From Tubiluchus corallicola (Eukaryota > Priapulida > Priapulimorpha > Priapulimorphida > Tubiluchidae): DNA of 64,000 bases. Shown here piece by piece: positions 53,930 to 62,897 of the stretch (positions are counted from its first letter, which is position 1; each line of letters begins with the position of its first letter). The notes beneath the pieces were generated by a model. That model saw nothing but the letters and a program-made list of their open reading frames with translations. It did not search any database and was not told the origin of the DNA. The position numbers were made by a program, and so were the translations under genes. The stretch covers positions 186,001 through 250,000 of the forward strand of contig JAQGDQ010000111.1 of assembly GCA_030141605.1 (NCBI GenBank), written 5' to 3'.

Positions 53930-54079
53930 GTCTGAGTCCCCAGGATATGCAAACAATATGGAAAGAAGCCATGGCCTCTGGTGCTAGCGAAAATGAAAAA
54001 TACTCAGTAAATGGCCTTCTAGGGAGTAGTGGAACTTCATCCCGGCTGTCAAATGGCATTCCGGAGTTTCCGGGTAAAG
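53930..54079 (+). CDS. foxp: FoxP exon D: linker before the zinc finger
   Basis: Residues 150-200 (150 nt, phase 1 both ends). It begins GLSPQDMQTIWKEAMASGAS, matching the conserved FoxP motif 'GLSPAEIQQLWKEVT'. A Ser/Asn/Gly-rich segment and GIPEFPGK follow. Two in-frame donors lie 6 nt apart: CCGG|GTAAAG (end 54073) and AAAG|GTAATA (end 54079). Both leave phase 1, so the protein can gain or lose two residues (Gly-Lys). I chose the distal one; which is used cannot be decided from sequence. Confidence 0.93.
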
Positions 54080-55104
54080 GTAATAAACGACTTATGCTGT
54101 AGTCATGGTATGAAGAGTTCCCGTGTTCTTACATGCATGCTTCGTTGTTAGCGGGATGATGTGTTCTTTTGCTACTGTTGTATTTTTTGCGTATTATAAG
54201 TTGTTTACTTGTTTTTGAGAGTAGATTCCTTCTCTTGTTTTGGTCAACTTACCTGCCTAAGAGGTATAACTAACAATAGATAATAATATAATTCACGAAG
54301 AGTTGCTTGTTTTAATAATGCAATTGGTTAGATGAAAATTTAATCTCATGAGCCAAATATGGCAGTCACCAGAAGTAATGGACGAAAATTGGAGACTGTC
54401 AAGGAGACAAAGATTGAATTTCTCACCTGTCCGCTTTATACTTTAGCTGCTGATGCACACTTTTAGGTAAAGTTTCACCAATAAATGCAGCTTTGCTCGT
54501 ACTGTTAGCTCATCTCAGAACTTATTTTGTAAATGCATGCAAATATACAAATAAGTGTTTATTTATTTATACATTTATTTATTTGCAAACTTCTGCATCT
54601 GTAAGTGTGCTAGCGTCCTGTACTAGTAAAAAGAATAGGTAGTCTACAACAGGAAAGTCAAAAGTGATATAAGTGTTCACTACCATTTCTCTAGAAATTA
54701 ATATATTCATTACATTTATTAACAGACTAAGCATTTAAGTAATTAAACATTTAGATTATAGTAAAATCTTCCGATAAAATGTTTTTTTCGTGAAGTATTG
54801 ACTGAATAGTAACATAGTTGTGCTACCTTTGTTTGGTATCACCACCGTGGGTCACCATGTTCTATGCAATGAACCTGCTGTTCAGAAAATGCACCAACAA
54901 ACCAGTCCCACATAGAAGACGTTTCAGTTCAAAAAAACAAGCCCGTCGTCCTTCACATTTTAACTTATTCGAAAATTTCGCTCGTCTCCGCAAACATTTT
55001 TTCTGCGTGGCTAAGAGCCATTGTGCTCCGGTATTGACACAAGACCTTACGAATGTATTTTATGAAAATATTGTTGCGACTGATGTGTGTTTGTTGCATT
55101 GCAG
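54080..55104 (+). other. foxp: FoxP intron D-E
   Basis: A 1025-bp intron, phase 1. A long open frame runs through its last 300 bp into exon E but shows no family match and is rejected as coding. Confidence 0.8.
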
Positions 55105-55210
55105 GTCACAATGACTCTCCAGTTTCCATCACCAATGTACTGTACGGACACGGAGTGTGTCGGTGGCCCGGGTGTGACACAACATGCAAAGACGAGAATG
55201 CCTTTCTAAC
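55105..55210 (+). CDS. foxp: FoxP exon E: first half of the C2H2 zinc finger
   Basis: Residues 200-235 (106 nt, phase 1 in, phase 2 out). After HNDSPVSITN comes VLYGHGVCRWPGCDTTCKDE, nearly identical to the vertebrate FoxP finger 'LYGHGVCKWPGCE'. It supplies the two zinc-binding cysteines, C218 and C223. The intron splits the finger after F-L-T, at the same place as in vertebrate FOXP genes. Acceptor TTTGTTGCATTGCAG; donor AC|GTAAAT, weak in its exonic part. FoxP fingers contribute to dimerisation and regulation; this one is intact. Confidence 0.96.
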
Positions 55211-56107
55211 GTAAATACAAACTAAAACTATTTAATAGAAAACTATTCTGCTGCTACTAATGATATCCTTATGTTGATGCAAAACAACTTATGAAACCTG
55301 TTTTTTTCTATTTGGCCTCTTATCTGTGAAATTCTCACTAGAAAATGTGTTCCAGTAAGTGCAGCGCATAGTTGTAAGCATTCTGTTTTTTGGGAATAGT
55401 GTTCCAATCTTGTTTTTCTGACTGTACCTCACTGTGAGTGTAAAAAAACGGGCATTTGGGTGTTTGTTTAAAATAAACAGGAAGTTGAAACTATTTACAT
55501 ACGTAATTATCGATGAATAAAAATTTTTGGCTTAGTATGCAAACTACTTTCTCGTAATTTGTCAACGACCAACTCATCATTAGCATGTTACTTGATTTTT
55601 TCCAGTTTTGGGAATACTGACTATATTTAGTATTATTGTTTTTAATAGTGCAACAACACTTTGTCCAATTTTGATGTGATAAAATTTGATAGCACTGTTG
55701 TTGTTATTGCTGATTCTTTGTCATCGATACGTCGTTAATTAACGATTAGTACGTAAAAATTTCATAAATCAAAATTGAAGCTTTTAAGCCTGTTGTAAAT
55801 TAGATGCCTGTTCATACTGATGTACTTTGCAATTGTAATTAATAAATTGATAATGCATGCCAAATTTTGTATTTCTTTATGTATCCTGCAACAACATTTT
55901 TGCTATAGTTCATTTTTTGCAAAACAAGTACCGTGTGGAATTCACTTGCAGCATCATGTTTTCTTCCTCTGATCTATGAGGAATGACAACATTAATTATT
56001 TTAATCTTCTCAAATTGAACCTCGTATTGCCGTGAGGTGCGGCATTACACCTATGATTTAACTGCTTTAATTGTTTGTGGTGTACTAAGTTGAAAGTTGT
56101 ATTTTAG
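55211..56107 (+). other. foxp: FoxP intron E-F
   Basis: An 897-bp intron, phase 2, AT-rich, nothing else recognised. Confidence 0.8.
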
Positions 56108-56195
56108 GCATCTCAATGAGGAGCATCAACTGGATGATCGGAGTACAGCACAAGCCCGTGTTCAAATGCAGGTTGTTAATCAGCTAGATTTGCAG
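56108..56195 (+). CDS. foxp: FoxP exon F: zinc-finger histidines and start of the leucine zipper
   Basis: Residues 235-264 (88 nt, phase 2 in, phase 0 out). [20 protein letters not shown] then QVVNQLDLQ. It supplies zinc ligands H236 and H241, giving C-x4-C-x12-H-x4-H. The zipper begins in this exon: V258, L265, L272 and L279 fall in perfect heptads across the F-G junction. FoxP proteins dimerise through this zipper, and the vertebrate equivalent 'RVQMQVVQQLEIQL' is almost the same. Acceptor TGTATTTTAG, donor CAG|GTAGGC. Confidence 0.97.
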
Positions 56196-57505
56196 GTAGG
56201 CAGCACCATCTTTTTTCTCTATGACAAATGTAAACAATTCTGCTTTCATGCTTTTAGAACAGTGACTTTCTATGATGTGTTGATTATGTTGAATTTTACA
56301 ATGGACCACAATTTTTAAACGTTTATTAATTTTAACTGTTTGTGGTATGATAAGTCGACATGTGACCTATTTTTACAGTTTGTATATTTGCTTCGTCATG
56401 TAAGAATCTATAGTTGAAAAATTCATTCTGGGTAATTTCATCTGCTGTTCTGTAAGGGAGGCTGTATCAGCCTGTATGCGGTTCCGAAAATGACTAAGAC
56501 ACCTATGCCCGTTCAGTACCTCATCTAAGAGTATTATTGTGAATAATGAATTAGGTACCGGTCCTGTCACTATGACCTACACTGAATAGACCCTACAAAT
56601 GAGTGCTGAATCTCAGTTTGCAGGAAGTGTGTAAAAACTGCTTATTTTTTAATCGGAAAATTGACCTATTTTTTGCCATCTTATCACAAATTTTGTGAGT
56701 AGTTTCAAATGGTAAACCAGTTTTAAGAAGGTGAATGTAAAAATGATGTAAGAAGAGCAAGAGCATGATCGTTACCAAATTTGGCACTAGATATTACTCC
56801 CTCACCTGTCCTGACCTTTTCAACGAAACATTGTGTATTACCAAGCAGCAGTTTATGAGTTTTGTGATGGGGGGCAATGTGGGAAAATCCACGTAAGTGA
56901 TAACGTAGTCACTTCATAAGTTATTTGTTCTGTGGCTTAGATCTCAATCTAAGATTCTTCAAAAAGTTATCAGAAAATTTACCATTGTCAAAGATACACA
57001 TACATTCCAAATGTCTTGTAAAATGTTTCTTTGTCGTAGCGTGACTTCATTATGTCACATTGATGCTCCAAGTCATTTCTCTTGACCTGGAGTGAACGTC
57101 ACCATTTCGGGTTGGTTGCGCAAATTTTGACTTTCAAGACTTTGACCGAGTGCAGTTATCAGCTGACAGGAAGCAGTTTGTGTTAACAGGAAGTGCCCCT
57201 TCCTAGCACGTAGCCATCACAGATCTGACCATTTAGTTGTAGTGCGGTTGAAAGTGATTCGGACGGGCTGGTTTCGTATTGTTGTGCGGCAAATACCTTT
57301 GCATCATTTCAGACACACAGGTGTGGTGTGCAGGTTGTTGGCATTTGGTTATGGTTCTGACTTTTCCTGTTAGATAACCATTTTATTGATTTTTTGATGA
57401 TGTATGTAGCATCATATTTTTAAGACTTGTAACTTTGTACCATGGTTTTATGGAGCTTTTAACACTTGCATATTTAACTTAATTCGATGCTTGTTTCTTT
57501 TCTAG
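56196..57505 (+). other. foxp: FoxP intron F-G
   Basis: A 1310-bp intron, phase 0. No repeats or clear motifs were recognised. No FoxP exon lies within it, since the zipper heptads join directly. Confidence 0.8.
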
Positions 57506-57902
57506 CTGTCTAAAGAGCGAGAGCGATTACAAGCCATGATGCAACACTTACACATGAAACCACATCAGGGCTCTCCGAAATCTGAACCACCTCCCCCTCC
57601 TCCACCTCCTCCTCTCCTTCCCCAGCACTCGTTACCACCCCCAGTCAGCATTGCTAACCTAATGGTCATGGCGAGTGCTAGCAAGCCGCCATTAATTAAT
57701 CCATTGGCGCTGGTGTCCGCTTCATCCCCGGTGCAGCTTCCAACTTCCCCCGTGAGCCTCTCTCAGGCGAGCCCACCTCTTTCTTCTACGCCAAATACCT
57801 CCCTGACACCGGCAACTCCGTGCAATCCGCAAGCTAGCCTGTGTCACAGCGGACCAATCAGACGGAGGGTTTCAGACAAGGGCACTTTACCGATATCAGC
57901 AG
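57506..57902 (+). CDS. foxp: FoxP exon G: zipper end, Pro/Ser linker, CtBP-like motif
   Basis: Residues 265-397 (397 nt, phase 0 in, phase 1 out). LSKERERLQAMMQHLHMKPH completes the zipper. Nine prolines (292-300) follow. PLALV at 330-334 sits where vertebrate FOXP1/2 have the CtBP-binding PLNLV. A Ser/Pro/Thr-rich stretch comes next, then IRRRVSDKG (382-390), matching the conserved 'IRRRHSDK' basic patch before the forkhead. Acceptor TTTCTTTTCTAG, donor GCAG|GTAAGT. An inverted-repeat element begins only 9 nt after the exon end. CtBP binding is inferred from position and pattern, as the Asn is replaced by Ala. Confidence 0.96.
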
Positions 57903-58438
57903 GTAAGTACAGGGTGTTCAGAAAGTCGTTGTGCACATATCTTTATTAACCAACGTTTCAATATAGAATACAGGAAGTAAATATGAATCAGAATTATAAA
58001 CAATGTTCAAAGTGACCCCCATTAATATCAGTACAGGCTTGTATCTTTCTTATTTTGTTTGTACCAAAAGCATTTTGGGATCAAAGGCTGAAATATTAAA
58101 AAAACATGATTAGAAAAGTCCAGAATGACTTTCCGGACACCCCGCAAAACTACGGCCTTAGTTTTCTCTTAGGTCCCTGACTTAAGTCCTTCAACTGATG
58201 CAATTCAACTATACTTTAGTGCAAAGCAGAAATCATTCGTGTGCCATAATCAATAGTTACTTTTAGTTTATGCTAAATATCTCTCAAAAATTTGTCAAAA
58301 TTTTCCTCACTTTAGTACTAACTTGTGATGAATAGTTTACAGTCTTGTACAGCCTGTCTTCTTCACACAGTTTTGTTTGAGAACGAAAACTGTGATGCTA
58401 TTGCATGGAATCATCACAGGTTTTTTATGCATTTTCAG
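57903..58438 (+). other. foxp: FoxP intron G-H
   Basis: A 536-bp intron, phase 1. Nearly half is the MITE-like element listed above. The acceptor is TTATGCATTTTCAG. Confidence 0.85.
57912..58142. mobile_element. MITE-like element next to the exon G donor
   Basis: GGGTGTTCAGAAAGTC at 57912 and GACTTTCCGGACACCC ending at 58142 are inverted repeats matching at 14 of 16 positions, enclosing 231 bp with no frame. No target duplication is visible. The superfamily cannot be set. Confidence 0.6.
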
Positions 58439-58515
58439 AAATACAAAGAAACCGAGAGTTTTATAAAAATGCTGATGTTAGACCTCCGTTTACGTATGCA
58501 TCCCTAATTAGACAG
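58439..58515 (+). CDS. foxp: FoxP exon H: forkhead N-terminus
   Basis: Residues 397-422 (77 nt, phase 1 in, phase 0 out). [20 protein letters not shown] then [18 protein letters not shown] is the diagnostic start of the FoxP forkhead (helix 1) and is identical to vertebrate FOXP1. The Q-end and phase 0 match the vertebrate exon border, so the next exon must begin AI(I/M/L)E. Both Ia and Ib do. Donor CAG|GTGAGG. A 2455-bp intron follows. Confidence 0.98.
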
Positions 58516-60970
58516 GTGAGGATAAGACATGATTTTACAGTTTCTCAATGTTTTGGCTTTTAATCATTACTTTAGTAGAGATTCTAGAGCTTTTTGTAAT
58601 GCGAAATCTTAATTTGTAAGCTCAGTTAGACTGAACTCGCTGCTATAAATTTTGTAAACTAACTTTAACTGAAAAAAAAGAAACTTGGCCGAGTTTATAA
58701 TGTTGATGGTTAAGACAGGGCCTAAACTCAGTTAATTGTCTAAACTAATCTTTTAAGACGAGATACTGAACCAATAGAAGCTGCTTACCATTGCCTGACA
58801 TGTCTGACATGCTGCTTTAATGAAAGAAGTGACTGGGCAGTAAGGCAAATAAAATCATCCCGAAGCAGTATTCCTAGTGGTTACATATCCATTTAGTAAC
58901 TAGGCACAATTTTGTTTAACTTTTGTCACCTAGTGCACACTACTCACTTATGCTCTTTACTGAAATGTGAAAAAAGTGCAATTAGCCTGAGATATATACA
59001 GATTTAGGAAGTTTGGAAAATAATCTTATGCAACTGAACTATGTATCCACAAGGTGCTCGAAAGCTTCCTTATTTTATCTGTGCATTTGTACGTTTTTTG
59101 TGGTCTTCTCTGTCATTAATGCGCTTTGGTTGACCGACTTTATATGAGGTTCGCCATTGTTTTGATTATATAAGGTTTTCTTTAATTTTTCATGAGTTTC
59201 GTCATCACCATGAATACCGTGATGTTCCACAAAAACTGACTACTCATTTTGTAAATTGACCTTGTGTCAGGTGAACAGAGTGCACGAAAGAGCATTTTTG
59301 ACTTCAAACCCACATAAGGAAATAACGCCAGTTTCTAACACTAGAGAGATACACTGGTCAATTCTTTTGTGGGATAACTCTTGCACAGTTTCCTGTGATC
59401 ATTTACAAGTTCATCGTCCTGAAAGGGAAGACGGGTTAACTTGTGTGACAAAACTACATTTACCCAAAAATTGGAAACTGTTTGCACATAGTTCCCTGCC
59501 CCACCCTCTTAGCTTGATTCTGACTGCATGTCACATTATCCATGCAGCTTTCGTAACATCACTTCTGCTTAGTATTCACGCCTTGTCGTCATCTCTTTTT
59601 TCCACTCTCTAAAAACCCTGTTTTCTTATCCTCTCCTGTTTACACGCCCTTGTTTATGCGTCCCTGCTCGTTTTGTTTGTGCCCAGACGATTGTTTATCT
59701 TGCATCTACTGGGTTGTTTATCTTTGCCAAGCGCTTTGTTTACCCGCCTTCTTCGGCAAAACGAGCACCTTGTTTGGTTTATGCTTTAATGCACGCTGAT
59801 GGTTTATTCAGTGGATGAGAGAGAAATTATCTCGATGGGTCGGCAGACGGACGCATTGTCCCCGAGTTGAATTCATTCACTCAGCTGCCGGCTGAATTAA
59901 AATTATATTTTATTTACTTAGCGGCCGTATGTGGAAGTGGGCAAAACATGTCCGCTGTTTCTTCATACTTGTTTGTCGTGCGCCGTCTTTCATTTCTCGC
60001 TGAAAATAATCAATTGCTAACACGTTTACGCTCTGTAAATGGACATCTTTCACGGTAATGAACTACTTCCATATCGTAACTTTTGCGAGCACCCTTTTCA
60101 TACATTCTTCTCCCATTAATTGCACAGTTGCGTATTACTTGTTGTTAATTGTTAGAAAAGTCTGTTTCGAATGAGTTTGTTGCTGAACTGTAATGGCATC
60201 ATTTCTTTACGACCGCTTATGAGTGAGTTCTCTCGTGTGTTCTTTTTGGAACTTGTAACCCACATCTCTAGTTGTTCTTGTTCTTGATTTCCCATTGAAA
60301 ATCACGTTGATTCTTAGCATGGGTAATTTACTCATTTTGCAGTACTTGTGTTTTCAAATTCAACATTCTGGCCATACTTTTCAGGTTAAAAGTCGACGTT
60401 ATATTTTCATTTGTAAGATTGAAAAGTCATAATCACGTCATTGCTTCATTAAGGACCGAAGTGAATACTGTTTAGAGTTTTTATTAATGCATTTTTAGCA
60501 AAAATTTGTTTTATGTTTCCTAAAATGACTCTTTGGTAAGGAAGCTGTAAACAAAAAGTCTATCTAAGATAATATGTATAGCAAACTGGTGTTGTGTAAT
60601 TAAATATTATTATAATTTTCGAGTTTATGATATTGAAGGGGTCATAACTTCCAGTACTATTTGTTTCTAGTCAATGGATGGAGCCACAGGATTTCTATAG
60701 TATGCTTTTTGTCTTAATCCAGAAATTCTGATGTATCGTCACCTACCATCATGAATTGTGTATTATCAAGTTTGTGTAGGCTTTATCAACTACATGACAC
60801 TATAACGTTATTGTATTTGTACCTTTCTGGCGGCTTTCTGTGTAATATTTAAATTTAAATTTTTTATTGCTTGTTTGTTAGAAGTGGCTTGGCACTGCTT
60901 TGCTGTTTTTGGTTTTTGCCTTCCTTTTTTATCTAATTGACAATTTCACCACAAGGTGTCTCTTTTTCAG
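58516..60970 (+). other. foxp: FoxP intron H-Ia
   Basis: A 2455-bp intron, phase 0. It contains forkhead-motif cluster 4 (59637-59743). A 118-residue open frame at 59256-59612 has no family match and no splice logic. The intron is a likely place for splicing-regulatory sequence for the Ia/Ib choice, but no specific element is claimed. Confidence 0.8.
59637..59743 (+). promoter_or_regulatory. Homotypic forkhead-motif cluster 4
   Basis: Six same-orientation motifs in 107 bp: TGTTTAC 59637, TGTTTAT 59651, TGTTTGT 59674, TGTTTAT 59692, TGTTTAT 59715, TGTTTAC 59737. Most steps are 18-23 bp, near two DNA turns. It lies 1.2 kb before the alternative forkhead exons. Confidence 0.45.
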
Positions 60971-61072
60971 GCGATCATTGAAGCGCCGAATAAAGAACTC
61001 ACCCTAAACGACATTTACAACTGGTTTCAATCCAACTTTCTTTACTTCCGGAAAAACGTGGCCGCCTGGAAG
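60971..61072 (+). CDS. foxp: FoxP exon Ia: forkhead helix 1-hinge, version a
   Basis: Residues 423-456 (102 nt, phase 0 both ends). [20 protein letters not shown] then [14 protein letters not shown]. It fits the FoxP consensus 'AI.ES..KQLTLNEIYNWF...FAYFRRNAATWK'. The residue aligned with FOXP2 A539, the hinge of the domain-swapped dimer, is Leu (446). The acceptor TGTCTCTTTTTCAG is strong; the donor is AAG|GTACTG. Its sister exon Ib starts 61 nt downstream with the same length, borders and phase. Ia is probably the default exon because of its better acceptor. Confidence 0.96.
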
Positions 61073-61133
61073 GTACTGCACTTTTGTTTTTGTTCTATTT
61101 AATGGTGTTTTTTACGACATTGTGTATATGTAG

Positions 61134-61235
61134 GCTATTATTGAAGCTCCCTTCTATCAGTTGACACTGAGTGAAATTTATCAATGGTTTATGAGGAATT
61201 TTGCATACTTTCGCCAAAATACTCACACTTGGAAG
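61134..61235 (+). CDS. foxp: FoxP exon Ib: forkhead helix 1-hinge, version b (tandem duplicate)
   Basis: Alternative residues 423-456 (102 nt, phase 0 both ends). [20 protein letters not shown] then [14 protein letters not shown]. All core forkhead positions are kept (LTL..IY.WF, F.YFR.N, WK), with no stop or indel, so it is under constraint and not a dead copy. The hinge residue is Ala, as in vertebrate FOXP2 A539. The AIIEAP codons differ from Ia almost only at third positions, showing an old duplication under selection. Acceptor TGTATATGTAG is weak; donor AAG|GTACTA, and the 20 nt after it still resemble Ia's. Mutually exclusive use is inferred. Confidence 0.9.
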
Positions 61236-62480
61236 GTACTAACTTTTGTTTATATTATGTGAATTTAACAGTGGAGTTTCGTTCAGTAAAAGTACAGGCA
61301 AATAGGAAACATAGATGTACAGCTGTAGTTCATGTAGAAGACTAAGAGCAGTACCTGTTTAGTAGAAATATTAGTTTCTAACAGTAGAGTCTGTTTTATT
61401 TTATGCAAAATAACCTTCTGTATGTGTGCAGCTTAAAACTGTATAATTAAATTTTCTTACACTTGTGTAATAACAGTAAATTGTTGTTGGCAATTTTGGC
61501 TACAAAAAAGTTTTTCAGTCATACAATGATGTTTCATTCTCGACTTAAATCACTTAGTAAATTTTCTACATGTTTTATGGACCGAGACATTGAGAATAAT
61601 GTGCATTTATTTGTAGGGTACTTTTTAACCCATGCGTGTGTTGCCTTGGCTGTGCAAGTAGTTATTTTTATTAGCCACCTGATGGCGGCACAGAGAAGTG
61701 TATTAGAAATGAGACCATTCCTTCCCTCTTCCTCTATAATGCCATATCTTCTTTTAAAAACATTGTAAAATGAATTTATCCACACTGCAAGTTAGTATTA
61801 TATTTGTCAAAATGCTGATATTCGGCTGCTTTTTGTTGCAGTTTTAACTTATTTCACGTAATTATTTTGTTTAATTAACAGTTGAATGAAGTCATGTTCA
61901 TTTCTGCCACAAGTTTCAAATCTCCATTTTGCTGAATGATAACATCGTCCAGTAAAATACTGATAGAACGCTGTTTACAAAATGTTGCAATAAGTGGGAA
62001 TGTCCACGATTCTCTAAGAAGCTTTAACTTAGTAGGGAGGCATAAGAAGAAATTTTTTGGTAAAAGAGGATAGGATAGTGATGACCCGCAAAGGAGGGAA
62101 TCTTTCTAAATAGGCAGAGTTGATATGTCTGCTTTATCTTACAGCTGTGTTATTTTTTGTTTGTTTTGCAAGAATATTTTTTGCCGGGAAGTTTCAGTCC
62201 AGCGAAATATTGTACATGCAATTTTTTGTTGAGTTGTACTTTAAATTTAAAAATTCTTGTTTTGCCTTGTGTGAAGAAATATTTACAAAGTTTTTTTAAG
62301 TAAAATTGATTTTTATTTGCTGCTTCTAATATGCTCGAACTTCAACAGAAAACTTGTGCATGAAACCCCATGCTATAGCTGCTTATTGTAGTGTTGTTTT
62401 TGTCCAGAATAGCTGTTGCTTGGCTGCCATTGGCTTCTTATAGCTTTGCTATTTGCTAATATTTGTTTCTCATCCCGTAG
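61236..62480 (+). other. foxp: FoxP intron Ib-Ja
   Basis: A 1245-bp intron, phase 0, with no further copy of the I exon and no repeats recognised. The acceptor is TTCTCATCCCGTAG. Confidence 0.8.
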
Positions 62481-62605
62481 AATGCTGTGCGGCACAACCT
62501 AAGCCTTCATAAGTGTTTTATGCGTGTGGAGAATGTTAAAGGAGCGGTGTGGACGGTCGACGAGATCGAATTCTACAAACGACGGCCTCAGAGGATGTCT
62601 AGCGG
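62481..62605 (+). CDS. foxp: FoxP exon Ja: canonical recognition helix and wing
   Basis: Residues 457-498 (125 nt, phase 0 in, phase 2 out). [20 protein letters not shown] then [22 protein letters not shown]. This is the standard FoxP helix 3 and wing 1. Residues aligned with FOXP2 N550, R553 and H554, which contact DNA, are all present. The exon ends CGG|GTAGGT, inside a Gly codon as in vertebrates ('ITG|SPTL'). If the intron is retained, the next codon is TAG, so the protein would stop at ...MSSG. The expected C-terminal exon was not found before 64000. Confidence 0.96.
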
Positions 62606-62747
62606 GTAGGTGTCGTCAGCGTACGTTGACCCCGGCATGTCCTCGAACTTCGGCGGTCGGCCGCCTGCCTTACCGTCGGTTCGGGCAACTTGCCGGAGAT
62701 CATTTCTTCTTTCTAACTGTTTGTCTTTTTTGTTTTTCGTCTCTCAG
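62606..62747 (+). promoter_or_regulatory. Short GC-rich, foldable intron between Ja and Jb
   Basis: 142 nt. The first 100 nt are unusually GC- and CpG-rich for the window. GGCGG TCGG CCGCC (62652-62665) is a perfect small hairpin. CCGGCA (62632) and TGCCGG (62691) can pair around it. A pyrimidine tract and CTCTCAG follow. Structured RNA acting on splice choice is an inference. Confidence 0.35.
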
Positions 62748-62897
62748 AACGCCATACGTACCAACTTGTCGCTGCATAAATGTTTTGTAAGAATCGAGGA
62801 CGAATTTGGATCCTTCTGGATGGTCGATGACGACGAATTTGCATTGCGGCGCCATCTAACACGTGGCCGACCGCGCAAATACATCGATGTACAGTAA
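62748..62897 (+). CDS. foxp: FoxP exon Jb: alternative recognition helix, terminal exon with stop
   Basis: Alternative residues 457-505 plus stop TAA (62895-62897). [20 protein letters not shown] then [20 protein letters not shown] then RPRKYIDVQ. It corresponds to the alternative FoxP forkhead exon known from Drosophila and from FOXP1 'exon 18b', which share [10 protein letters not shown] and an [12 protein letters not shown] wing. The base-contacting His (FOXP2 H554) is Thr. RGRPRK at the end has the core of an AT-hook. Acceptor TTTTTCGTCTCTCAG is strong. It reads to its own stop with polyadenylation signals downstream, so it is most simply a terminal exon. Confidence 0.93.
   Translation, partial: NAIRTNLSLHKCFVRIEDEFGSFWMVDDDEFALRRHLTRGRPRKYIDVQ

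Noticed and set aside
54818-55114. 98-codon frame running into exon E as an exon extension
   Set aside because: Out of the FoxP reading frame and without family match. The TTGCATTGCAG acceptor at 55104 explains the exon.
59256-59612. 118-codon open frame in intron H-Ia
   Set aside because: No domain, not in FoxP phase, and exon H joins Ia directly by the conserved IRQ|AIIE border.
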